Notes: generated by a model not told the origin, from the letters alone. A DNA stretch of 7,853 bases from an uncultured Bacteroidales bacterium (GCA_947176515.1 CAMWQZ010000040.1:1-7853); one strand, 5' to 3'; numbered from the stretch's first letter, positions 1 to 6,281 are shown. A program made the numbers and translations.

Positions 1-41
1 GCAATAAATGACATAAATTAGCTATGATTTAAATTTATTGC
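1..41. repeat. Imperfect dyad / stem-loop at left edge
   Basis: GCAATAAAT at 1-9 is the exact reverse complement of ATTTATTGC at 33-41. Inside it, TAAAT (14-18) can pair with ATTTA (27-31), leaving an 8-base loop. The dyad lies immediately downstream of the leftward TATCTTTG box at 45-52, so a transcript starting there would begin with this stem-loop. It could be a 5'-end stabilising hairpin or an operator. The stems are very A/T-rich, so chance is a real possibility, and the repeat may extend beyond the window. Confidence 0.35.
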
Positions 42-44
42 GTG

Positions 45-52
45 CAAAGATA
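45..52 (-). promoter_or_regulatory. Bacteroidetes -7 promoter box reading leftward
   Basis: On the minus strand this reads TATCTTTG, an exact match to the Bacteroidetes primary-sigma -7 consensus TAnnTTTG, followed by GCACG. I see no clear TTTG -33 box 19-21 bases upstream. Transcription would start near position 38-41 and run out of the left edge, so the gene it serves is not in the window. Confidence 0.5.
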
Positions 53-145
53 CAAAATTTTGCTGAATAGTGTATCGTTTGAGCCAAGAATCTGCGCGAA
101 ATTTGAAATTTCATGGCTAATTTGATTTAATTTGAACCACATAAA

Positions 146-172
146 AAGCCCGACGAGTTTATCGCCGGGCTT
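146..172 (-). terminator. Rho-independent terminator of the secreted-protein gene
   Basis: An 11-bp stem (146-156 with 162-172) closes a 5-base loop. On the minus strand every position pairs if one G-U wobble is allowed, whereas the plus strand has an A-C mismatch at the same place. The minus-strand stem is followed directly by TTTTTAT. Polarity and position, 20 bases past the stop codon at 193-195, make it the terminator of the 623-residue gene. Confidence 0.85.
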
Positions 173-192
173 GAGCTAATATTTGAATAGTA

Positions 193-2064
193 TTACAGAC
201 TAACTTTAAACGAGTCGTTACCGACTTTAACGATATAGAATCCGCCGTTAAGGTTGATTTCTTCATGCTCTGATGCGCCAGCGCTTTCATAAATTATGCC
301 ACCTGTCATGTCATACACCGCTACAGGTCGGTTAGCAGGATTAGACACGACAATCGTCTTGCCTGACACTTCTACGCTTGCCTCAGCCTCAACTGAAATC
401 TGGCCAAGTCCGGCCGGGTCGTACTCTACAAAGTGGGGAGCCGTGAAGTCACTGCTGATATAATATTCCTCGTCACGGCTGATGCCAACAGCTCGCACAA
501 TATAATAATACTTATATCCGTCAGTCAGGTCTATATCTTTTACCTCTGCTGAGTTATCCAACGTCAGGTAGTTAATAACAGGAGCCGAGACAGTCTCGCC
601 GGCCTTAACATGCTGCACGATTTTTAGGTCTGTTATCCAAGCCCACTCCCAGTCACATGTCTCAATATAGATCACTGAATTTTCACCACCTCCGGTGAGA
701 GTGAATGTTCGTGTTTCATATTCTTCAAACTGCAGACCGTCGAGAGCTACATAGCTTTCGGGGAATACGGGATATGAACCATTTTTCATTGTGTACAAAG
801 AGAATGTCACCTTAGCGCCTCTGGTGCCGCGCAGCGAAACCGTTATCTCGACTTCTCCTCCGCCTGCTGACAGATTATAAGCCGGAGATTCCATCGAAGC
901 AAACAAAGTGGTCTCAATCGGAGCCTTGGCACCATCCATGCCGATTGCGCCATCTTCGAACATCGGCACATTGATAATCCAGCCAGGCAGCAAGTCAAAA
1001 CTTACCGAATACTCGTCAGAACTTGTTTCTGCAGTAATAAAGCTGAAATCGGTGTCGAGAATAGCAAAATCGCCATCTTGCTCAGCCTCAGTGCGACGAT
1101 AGGTGTAGAAGTCATAAAATATCGCGCCGTCGACCGCTTCCCATGAAGCATTGAAACCACTGCTTGTCACTTCTGTAGCATCATAGGTCTCAGGCGTGAG
1201 AAGAGCTTCGACGAGAAGTGGCATAGATGCTTCTGAAGTGTTGCCGTTGGCGTCTACAGCCGTAACATTGAAGCAAAACAAATCATCAATCTCAGGGAGG
1301 TCGGTGACATCGCAGTATACATCATCAGCCTTGAGTCCGCTCACAATCGGAGTAAGGCTCTCAAGGGCATCATCAACGCTATAGACATTGACTAAATAAT
1401 GGTGAGCTCCGCTAACAGGCTGCCATATTGCACGGAAACCGGTGCCTGTGTAATTATTGAAACTCAAGCCTCCGGGAGTTTCGACATAGGCGACGTGCTT
1501 TTCAATCTTCACATCGTCGATAAGCCAGTCGGAGGTTGCCCCGAATGTAAAGTCGGCGCCACTGTAAGCTCCAGAAATATCAATTTTGTAGTTCTGCCAT
1601 TGTTTGGCAAGAGCCGGCAGTTCGTTTGTTTTACCATAACCCATTGTCACTGATGGCACTCCAGCCTCAGCGTTCTCGCCAAGTCGGGCGCGAAACGTAA
1701 TGATAATATCCTTATTTATGGAGTTAGTCATATCAATAGTCGGTGTCCATAACACACCATCTTTCTCGATAAAGGCTGAGCCTCCGGCCTCATGGACACC
1801 ATTGCCACCCCACCCTTTAACTGACACTTTGCTTTCATCAAAGCTACCATACCAGTCTTTTTCCAGAGCCTCGGGCGCTGGCGATGTTTCGCTGCCTTCA
1901 GTAAACTTCGAAAAGTCCTCCTCAAGAGCAACGACTACACGACTATTGGGAGATTCGGCCACATTCAATGGCATGCGTTTTGAGAATTTTTGTCCACTAA
2001 TTGCCCCCGAGGCGCTCAACGCAGCCGTTACAACAACGAGAACAAGTGAATAAAGCTTTTTCAT
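193..2064 (-). CDS. Secreted multidomain protein: jelly-roll / FN3 modules with T9SS-type A-like C-terminal domain
   Basis: Hypothetical 623-residue secreted protein; no specific function can be assigned. Residues 1-24 are a classic signal peptide (MKK, hydrophobic 7-18, small residues at 18-24). There is no lipobox cysteine, so it is not a lipoprotein. Residues about 45-190 look like a carbohydrate-binding-type jelly roll of the 'choice-of-anchor J' kind, starting with EEDFSKF and ending in WLIDDVKIEKHV. Residues about 194-286 form a fibronectin type III domain (GFRAIWQPVSGAHHYLV). A second FN3 begins at 290 (GFNASWEAVDGAIFYDF) but is interrupted after about 332 by a second jelly roll (334-488, DTDFSFI to WITDLKIVQHV). 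Its second half then resumes at about 491-547 (KYYYIVRAV). Residues about 555-623 resemble a T9SS type A sorting domain (VAVYDMTGGIIYE, then GGFYIVKVGNDSFKVSL). This suggests export and surface display or adhesion/glycan binding, which is inference. The gene has its own promoter and terminator and looks intact. Confidence 0.85.
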   Translation of the reverse strand: MKKLYSLVLVVVTAALSASGAISGQKFSKRMPLNVAESPNSRVVVALEEDFSKFTEGSETSPAPEALEKDWYGSFDESKVSVKGWGGNGVHEAGGSAFIEKDGVLWTPTIDMTNSINKDIIITFRARLGENAEAGVPSVTMGYGKTNELPALAKQWQNYKIDISGAYSGADFTFGATSDWLIDDVKIEKHVAYVETPGGLSFNNYTGTGFRAIWQPVSGAHHYLVNVYSVDDALESLTPIVSGLKADDVYCDVTDLPEIDDLFCFNVTAVDANGNTSEASMPLLVEALLTPETYDATEVTSSGFNASWEAVDGAIFYDFYTYRRTEAEQDGDFAILDTDFSFITAETSSDEYSVSFDLLPGWIINVPMFEDGAIGMDGAKAPIETTLFASMESPAYNLSAGGGEVEITVSLRGTRGAKVTFSLYTMKNGSYPVFPESYVALDGLQFEEYETRTFTLTGGGENSVIYIETCDWEWAWITDLKIVQHVKAGETVSAPVINYLTLDNSAEVKDIDLTDGYKYYYIVRAVGISRDEEYYISSDFTAPHFVEYDPAGLGQISVEAEASVEVSGKTIVVSNPANRPVAVYDMTGGIIYESAGASEHEEINLNGGFYIVKVGNDSFKVSL

Positions 2065-2094
2065 ATAGATTCTAATTAAAAAGTTATTTTGCTA

Positions 2095-2102
2095 CAAAAA
2101 TA
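2095..2102 (-). promoter_or_regulatory. -7 promoter box of the secreted-protein gene
   Basis: The minus strand reads TATTTTTG, matching TAnnTTTG, 30 bases upstream of the ATG at 2064. The predicted transcript has a leader of about 25 nt that is A/T-rich and has no Shine-Dalgarno sequence, as is usual in Bacteroidetes. No good TTTG -33 box is seen at the normal spacing. The box lies downstream of the DUF308 terminator, so the gene is probably transcribed on its own. Confidence 0.5.
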
Positions 2103-2164
2103 CAAAATATTATTCATTTACGATAGCATTGCGTTAAAAAAGCATGTCACATTGTATAAAAAGA

Positions 2165-2191
2165 CACATCCCGACCTTCGGCCGGGATGTG
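2165..2191 (-). terminator. Rho-independent terminator of the DUF308 gene
   Basis: Nine perfect pairs (CACATCCCG at 2165-2173 with 2183-2191) continue inward through a G-U wobble, present only on the minus strand, and two G-C pairs around a 3-base loop. The minus strand then runs into TCTTTTTAT. It lies 26 bases past the stop codon of the membrane-protein gene. The plus-strand side is also T-rich, but no plus-strand gene ends here. Confidence 0.8.
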
Positions 2192-2217
2192 ATTTTATTG
2201 TTTGTTTACTATTCTAC

Positions 2218-2757
2218 TTACTCGTTGTCTGTCTTTACAACTGCTTTGCGTGTGCCTATATACTCTAAAATAGAGTTAAAAGATGAGGCCACAAGGGCAA
2301 TGCCTGTAATGAGGACTACCGTCGAATTGATATCTCGCAAAGATGTGCATAGGATAATAATTCCGGCTGCCACCATCAGAATAGGTATAATATAGAAATA
2401 AAACGGGAATTTTACCGATTTACTCCAAGATGACAAATCAACGATATGGTACACACCGAATATCACAAGCAGCGCTGCGAACACATAGACGAAAAATCCT
2501 GCAAAGGCCGACGGGAATATACACATCAGCAGGCCGAGGATAATGCCACCAACAGACACAAATGCTATGCCGCCTGGGAGTTTCTCCTTGCTACCTAAAC
2601 TGCTGCAAAGCACATATAATGATGGCAGCACAAACATCAGACCTACAGCGATTGACACCCAGTTGAGCAAATCAATGCGACCATGTAGAAAAATGAGCAG
2701 GATACCGACCAAACCAACGATTATAGCCTGAAAAAGATTTGAATTTCTTGATAACAT
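2218..2757 (-). CDS. DUF308 / HdeD-like six-helix inner-membrane protein
   Basis: A 179-residue integral membrane protein. Six hydrophobic segments are visible at about residues 8-25, 31-52, 62-81, 84-106, 117-138 and 143-165. They are separated by short polar turns (GSKEKLPGG at 55-63, SWSKSVKF at 110-117), and the C-terminal tail is short and polar (RKAVVKTDNE). The three helix-pair layout and the glycine-rich helices fit the DUF308 family, whose best-known member is the E. coli acid-resistance-associated protein HdeD. Most Bacteroidales members have no known function, and acid resistance should not be assumed. There is no cleavable signal peptide; the first helix acts as the membrane anchor. 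The start ATG lies 72 bases after the tsaB stop codon. I find neither a terminator nor a convincing promoter in that gap, so co-transcription with tsaB is plausible. A terminator follows at 2165-2191. Confidence 0.75.
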   Translation of the reverse strand: MLSRNSNLFQAIIVGLVGILLIFLHGRIDLLNWVSIAVGLMFVLPSLYVLCSSLGSKEKLPGGIAFVSVGGIILGLLMCIFPSAFAGFFVYVFAALLVIFGVYHIVDLSSWSKSVKFPFYFYIIPILMVAAGIIILCTSLRDINSTVVLITGIALVASSFNSILEYIGTRKAVVKTDNE

Positions 2758-2829
2758 GACGAATTAATGTTTTAATGAAACACTTATTAATTATATAATA
2801 TTAACCCATTAGAGCGCCAATTGTTTTTG

Positions 2830-3525
2830 TCAAATCAGTTTTTTAGGTTTCGTGGCTACGAAATCCTTAAGATAAACGGGCACACTGTAGGCTAAATCGA
2901 CGAATTTACGCTCAGTGTAAGCGCGTTCGGCGAGCGCAATCATATCCACGGCGAGTGGGTCAACACCTTCGATTATCTTTACATTCTGACCTTTGACCAC
3001 ATCGGCAGCCTTTGCACTACCGTTGCCAAACAATAGCAATGGTCGTCCGGTAGCGATAAGGTCGGCATAGCTGTTTTCATCAAGTATCAAGGGCTGAGGA
3101 CTCATTAGTTCATTGAGCGCGAAATCATAAGCTGCGGTATATACTTCCATACGTCGGGCATCAATCATCGGCACAAAAATCGTGTCAGGGTCGATGTCAA
3201 GCGTCGAGAACATCACTCTCGTTGCCATAAGTTCGAGAGTCGGGACAGCTATCAACGGTATATCGAGAGCATATGCCAGCCCCTTAGCCTCACTTAATCC
3301 GATGCGAAGACCTGTGTAGCTCCCTGGGCCGATGCTGACGGCGACTGCGTCGAGTTTTAGCTCCTTGTCGGCAAGAAAATCAAGACATGCCTTCACATAG
3401 TCGCTAAGCAATGCGGCATGGTTGCGACCTTCAAAATCTTCGTAATGAGTCAAAATCATGCCTTCGGCCGTTAATGCGGCTGAACACACAGTTGTCGATG
3501 TTTCGATATTTAGAATTACTGCCAT
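2830..3525 (-). CDS. tsaB: TsaB (YeaZ), tRNA t6A37 threonylcarbamoyl-transfer complex subunit
   Basis: TsaB is a non-catalytic ASKHA-fold protein that dimerises with TsaD. Together with TsaE it supports transfer of the threonylcarbamoyl group (made by TsaC) to A37 of ANN-decoding tRNAs in the cytoplasm. Family hallmarks are visible: the N-terminal strand ILNIETSTTVCSAAL (4-18), the glycine-rich GPGSYTGLRIG (66-76) with following SEAKGLAYAL, and PMIDARRMEVYTA (119-131). The length of 231 residues is normal for the family. The C-terminus ends in a basic KPKK stretch. The ATG at 3525 gives the usual start a few residues before the first beta strand and lies about 16 nt from the predicted transcription start, so it is well supported. 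The gene is divergent from yicC across a short shared promoter region, with the DUF308 gene downstream. No t6A partner gene is in the window. Confidence 0.95.
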   Translation of the reverse strand: MAVILNIETSTTVCSAALTAEGMILTHYEDFEGRNHAALLSDYVKACLDFLADKELKLDAVAVSIGPGSYTGLRIGLSEAKGLAYALDIPLIAVPTLELMATRVMFSTLDIDPDTIFVPMIDARRMEVYTAAYDFALNELMSPQPLILDENSYADLIATGRPLLLFGNGSAKAADVVKGQNVKIIEGVDPLAVDMIALAERAYTERKFVDLAYSVPVYLKDFVATKPKKLI

Positions 3526-3547
3526 TATGTTGCGTTTGAATATAGTG

Positions 3548-3555
3548 CAAAGTTA
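3548..3555 (-). promoter_or_regulatory. -7 promoter box of tsaB
   Basis: The minus strand reads TAACTTTG, an exact TAnnTTTG match, ending 23 bases from the tsaB ATG. The predicted leader is about 16-18 nt. The expected -33 position (about 3575-3580) has no good TTTG. This box is the mirror image of the yicC box at 3603-3610. Confidence 0.6.
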
Positions 3556-3602
3556 CAACAAAAATCCTTACAATATTATATGAAAAACCGACGAGTTTTT
3601 TT

Positions 3603-3610
3603 TAACTTTG
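3603..3610 (+). promoter_or_regulatory. -7 promoter box of the yicC-gmk-nadD operon
   Basis: TAACTTTG matches TAnnTTTG exactly. A partial -33 (TATG at 3579-3582) lies 20 bases upstream. Transcription should start near 3615-3618, giving a leader of about 30 nt to the ATG at 3647. The box overlaps a TTG codon at 3608 that opens the reading frame further upstream, which argues that the TTG is not translated. Confidence 0.65.
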
Positions 3611-3646
3611 CGTAATCAGAAAATAAGATTAAAAGGAAAAAGAAAT

Positions 3647-4525
3647 ATGCTGCTATCTATGACTGGCTTCGGTAAAGCCGTAGCTGTTACTAAAAATAAA
3701 AAGATAACCGTTGAGATTAAATCGCTTAACTCAAAGCAGCTCGACCTTAACGCACGTGTGCCGTCGGCCTACCGCGACAAAGAACTCGAGTTGCGCAACA
3801 TGGTTGGCCGTCCGCTCGAGCGTGGTAAAGTCGACATGACAGTCACCATTGAAAACCTCGGCGGCGAAACGAGCGCTACGCTCAACATTTCTGCTCTCGA
3901 AACATATAAAAAACAGATTGAAGACGCATCGGCAGCGCTTGGCATCCCAGTTCCGGCTGACTGGTACAGCGTGCTATTGCGTTTCCCTGATGTCATGCAC
4001 AGTGAGACTCAGGTTGAAATATCGGCTGAAGAAATCGAAGCGCTGTACTCAGCCGTTTCATCAGCTGTCAGCGCCCTTATGGACTATCGCCGTACCGAAG
4101 GCCGTAAACTCGAAGACTTCTTCACAGAACGCATTCAGCGCATATCGGCGTTGCTTAAAGAGGTTGACCCATACGAAGCTCAGCGAGTTGACAAGATTCG
4201 CATCCGCATCGAAGAAGGTCTCAAAAAAATACCCGGTGTCGAAATCGACAAAGGCCGTCTCGAGCAAGAAATGATATTTTATATTGAGAAACTCGATGTC
4301 AACGAGGAGAAACAACGTCTCGGGCAGCACCTTGCATATTTCATCGAGACCCTCCAGTCTCCCCTCCCGGGCCAGGGCAAGAAACTTGGTTTCATCTCCC
4401 AGGAAATGGGACGCGAAATCAACACCCTGGGTTCAAAGAGCAACCACGCCGACATGCAGCGCATCGTCGTTAAGATGAAAGATGAGCTCGAACAGATTAA
4501 AGAGCAAGTTCTCAACGTCATGTAA
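3647..4525 (+). CDS. yicC: YicC/YloC family endoribonuclease
   Basis: A 292-residue member of the YicC/YloC family. E. coli YicC has been described as an endoribonuclease involved in RNA turnover; the substrate in this organism is unknown. The N-terminal YicC-like domain spans about 1-155: MTGFGKA at 5-11, EIKSLNSKQLDLNAR at 23-37, EGRKLEDF at 151-158. A helical linker precedes the DUF1732 domain (about 207-292). That domain carries LDVNEEKQRLGQHLAYF (216-232) and GKKLGFISQEMGREINTLG (244-262), the strongest family signature. I chose the ATG at 3647 because the protein then begins MLLSMTGFGKA like its relatives. The frame is open back to a TTG at 3608, but that codon sits in the promoter -7 box. 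A GGA-containing purine stretch lies 7-13 bases before the ATG. First gene of the operon; gmk follows after 13 bases. Confidence 0.93.
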   Translation: MLLSMTGFGKAVAVTKNKKITVEIKSLNSKQLDLNARVPSAYRDKELELRNMVGRPLERGKVDMTVTIENLGGETSATLNISALETYKKQIEDASAALGIPVPADWYSVLLRFPDVMHSETQVEISAEEIEALYSAVSSAVSALMDYRRTEGRKLEDFFTERIQRISALLKEVDPYEAQRVDKIRIRIEEGLKKIPGVEIDKGRLEQEMIFYIEKLDVNEEKQRLGQHLAYFIETLQSPLPGQGKKLGFISQEMGREINTLGSKSNHADMQRIVVKMKDELEQIKEQVLNVM

Positions 4526-4538
4526 TCACTATCAGTTT

Positions 4539-5132
4539 ATGGAAAGTCAAGCTACTCCGCGCAAAAGCGGCAAAATCATAGTCGTTTCAGCCCCTTCAGG
4601 CTGCGGCAAATCAACTATTATCAATTCTATCCTCGACAGTGGCTCACCAGAGTTACGTTTCTCAGTATCAGCCACCAACCGCCGCCCACGCAAAGGTGAA
4701 GTCGACGGTGTGCACTATCACTTCATGACTACCGAAGAGTTTCGCGACGCAATCGCGGCCCAAAAATTTGTTGAGTGGGAAGAGGTCTACCCCGGACGCT
4801 TCTACGGCACTTTGAAAAGCGAAATCGAACGAATAGTCGACAAAGGCGGCAATGTGATTCTTGATATTGACGTAAAAGGTGGACTAAATGTCAAAAAACT
4901 TTACGGTGACCGCGCAAAGACCATATTCTTCCTGCCGCCGAGCATCGAAGAGTTACGTCATCGTCTCGAAGGCCGAGGCACTGACGCTCCTGAGGTTATA
5001 GACGAGCGTGTCAGCAAAGCCGAATATGAAATTTCGTTTGCCGATAGTTTCGATCAGCGCATCGTCAACGATAACCTCGACCGTGCCATCGACGACACTC
5101 GTCGTGCTATCGAAGACTTCATTAACAAGTAA
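4539..5132 (+). CDS. gmk: Guanylate kinase
   Basis: Phosphorylates GMP (and dGMP) to GDP with ATP, an essential cytoplasmic step of guanine nucleotide synthesis and salvage. 197 residues, normal for the family. The P-loop is APSGCGKST (18-26). The GMP-binding region SVSATNRRPRKGEVDGVHY (42-60) carries the expected Ser, Arg48, Arg51, Glu54 and Tyr60. FVEWEEVYPGRFYGT (77-91) and VILDIDVKGG (106-115) follow. The lid/C-terminal part has FFLPPSIEELRHRLEGRG (130-147), and near the end is IVNDN. The frame is open upstream to 4482 inside yicC. I chose the ATG at 4539 because it gives the usual short N-terminus before the P-loop and leaves a 13-base gap after the yicC stop. Adjacency to yicC is widespread in bacteria; here nadD follows rather than rpoZ. 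Confidence 0.96.
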   Translation: MESQATPRKSGKIIVVSAPSGCGKSTIINSILDSGSPELRFSVSATNRRPRKGEVDGVHYHFMTTEEFRDAIAAQKFVEWEEVYPGRFYGTLKSEIERIVDKGGNVILDIDVKGGLNVKKLYGDRAKTIFFLPPSIEELRHRLEGRGTDAPEVIDERVSKAEYEISFADSFDQRIVNDNLDRAIDDTRRAIEDFINK

Positions 5133-5155
5133 CCAAACTCCAAACACTCATCACA

Positions 5156-5761
5156 ATGGCTGACCAGCAAAAAGAAATCGTCGGTATACTCGGAGGCTCA
5201 TTCAATCCCGTTCACTTAGGCCACATGATGCTGGCTCAGTATCTGACCCAGTGGAAATATGTCGATAAGGTATGGCTGACTCTTTCTCCTCTCAATCCTT
5301 TGAAAGAGGCTGCCGGACTAATCCCCGACATGAAACGCCTCGCCATGATTACGCTTGCCACAAAGGGCGCTATCGACATCGAGACATGCGACATAGAGCT
5401 ATCTATGCCACGCCCGTCCTACACCATCGACACTCTCGACCTGCTCAGCAAACGCCATAAAAACAAGCGCTTCAAACTTGTTATCGGTAGCGACAACTGG
5501 CGCATTTTCGACAAGTGGCGCGACCACGAACGAATACTCGACGAATACGGCGTCCTCGTTTATCCTCGTCCCGGCTATCCGATTGACTCTGTCTACGTTG
5601 ACGGCATGGAGGTTGTCGACGCCCCAACTGTAAATCTCTCAAGCACTTTCATACGCGACGCCATTATCCGAGGCAAAGATGTGAGCTATTTCCTGCCTGC
5701 TGGTGTCTATAAATACATTCGTGACAACCGTCTCTACATGCCGCAGACTCAAAAGAAATAA
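5156..5761 (+). CDS. nadD: Nicotinate-nucleotide adenylyltransferase
   Basis: Transfers AMP from ATP to nicotinate mononucleotide, giving nicotinate adenine dinucleotide (NaAD), the penultimate step of NAD synthesis in both de novo and salvage routes; cytoplasmic. 201 residues. The nucleotidyltransferase HxGH signature is in GGSFNPVHLGH (13-23; His20 and His23). The substrate-recognition segment PSYTIDTL is at 87-94, GSDNW at 111-115 and the ISSTxIR-type motif LSSTFIR at 161-167. The protein closes with the typical PAGVYKYIRDNRLY (181-194). The start ATG lies 23 bases after gmk, with no Shine-Dalgarno. The DUF5063 gene begins 4 bases after the stop, which suggests translational coupling. Confidence 0.95.
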   Translation: MADQQKEIVGILGGSFNPVHLGHMMLAQYLTQWKYVDKVWLTLSPLNPLKEAAGLIPDMKRLAMITLATKGAIDIETCDIELSMPRPSYTIDTLDLLSKRHKNKRFKLVIGSDNWRIFDKWRDHERILDEYGVLVYPRPGYPIDSVYVDGMEVVDAPTVNLSSTFIRDAIIRGKDVSYFLPAGVYKYIRDNRLYMPQTQKK

Positions 5762-5765
5762 GACT

Positions 5766-6281
5766 ATGACCGAAAACTCAAAACTCTCGCCTAACTCACT
5801 GGCGTTTATTGCGCTCAGTAATGAGTATTGCGAAGCAATCGAAACCGCTGTCCAGACCGAGCGCCAGGACTTCGTCAACCACATGACGCGCCTGCTCCCT
5901 CGACTCTACATTTCAGCTTCTGACCTCGCCAACTCTCTGCCCGACGATGAGATAGGATACATCGACGACGCGCTTGACGAAGACAGCTATGAGTCAGCCC
6001 GTCAGGCCGTCGCCGCAATTCTTGGCGAAGATGACACTTATCTCGAAGTCTTTGAGGAAGATATGAAATACTCCGACACTCCCATTGCTGCAAGTGTCGC
6101 CGAAGGTCTATGCGATATTTTTCAGGTGCTCTACAACTTCCTTGAAGCCGTAAAAGATACTACCGAAGATAATATCACAGCCGCACTTTCACTCGTCAGC
6201 GAGGACTTCGGGCAATACTGGAGTCGTCCTCTCTGCAACGTTCTCCGTGCACTCAATCAAATAAAATATAAACAGGACTAA
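5766..6281 (+). CDS. DUF5063 family protein of unknown function
   Basis: A 171-residue acidic protein that I recognise as a DUF5063-type Bacteroidetes protein; its biochemical role is not known to me. It looks all-helical, with no signal peptide and no membrane segment, so it is probably cytoplasmic. Conserved-looking blocks are FIALSNEYCEAIE (14-26), FVNHMTRLLPRLY (36-48), DDTYLEVFEEDMKYSDTPI (89-107) and FGQYWSRPLCNVLRALNQI (148-166). The N-terminal half of the first helix pair resembles a helical-bundle scaffold rather than an enzyme active site; no catalytic motif is evident. The frame is open upstream to 5703 inside nadD. I chose the ATG at 5766, four bases after the nadD stop, because upstream residues overlap nadD and are unlike the family start. 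The close spacing suggests a function linked to nadD or to the operon as a whole. Confidence 0.85.
   Translation: MTENSKLSPNSLAFIALSNEYCEAIETAVQTERQDFVNHMTRLLPRLYISASDLANSLPDDEIGYIDDALDEDSYESARQAVAAILGEDDTYLEVFEEDMKYSDTPIAASVAEGLCDIFQVLYNFLEAVKDTTEDNITAALSLVSEDFGQYWSRPLCNVLRALNQIKYKQD

Noticed and set aside
1700..2053. 117-codon plus-strand reading frame opposite the secreted-protein gene
   Set aside because: It is antisense to a gene with signal peptide, recognisable domains, promoter and terminator. It has no promoter, and its composition looks like a reverse-frame shadow.
2144..2395. Plus-strand frame overlapping the DUF308 terminator and gene end
   Set aside because: It begins inside the terminator region and runs antisense to the membrane protein; nothing in it supports coding.
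2758..2829. Sigma70-like TTGACA and TATAAT sequences on the minus strand before the DUF308 gene
   Set aside because: The two hexamers are about 30 bases apart, far beyond functional spacing, and the organism uses Bacteroidetes-type promoters. The TTGA part is also the tsaB stop region.
3584..3602. A-run / T-run hairpin between tsaB and yicC as a terminator
   Set aside because: The stem is only A-T pairs plus one G-C pair. It lies upstream of both divergent genes where nothing needs terminating, and it overlaps the yicC promoter spacer.
3849..4274. 141-codon plus-strand frame inside yicC
   Set aside because: It is out of frame within a strongly conserved gene, rich in Lys/Arg/Ser/Thr as expected for a shifted frame, and matches no known motif.
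4482..4538. Longer N-terminus for guanylate kinase starting inside yicC
   Set aside because: The extra 19 residues overlap the yicC end and are unlike the family. The ATG at 4539 gives the usual N-terminus and a clean 13-base spacing.
5703..5765. Longer N-terminus for the DUF5063 protein starting inside nadD
   Set aside because: The 21 extra residues overlap nadD coding sequence. The ATG four bases after the nadD stop fits the tight operon spacing.
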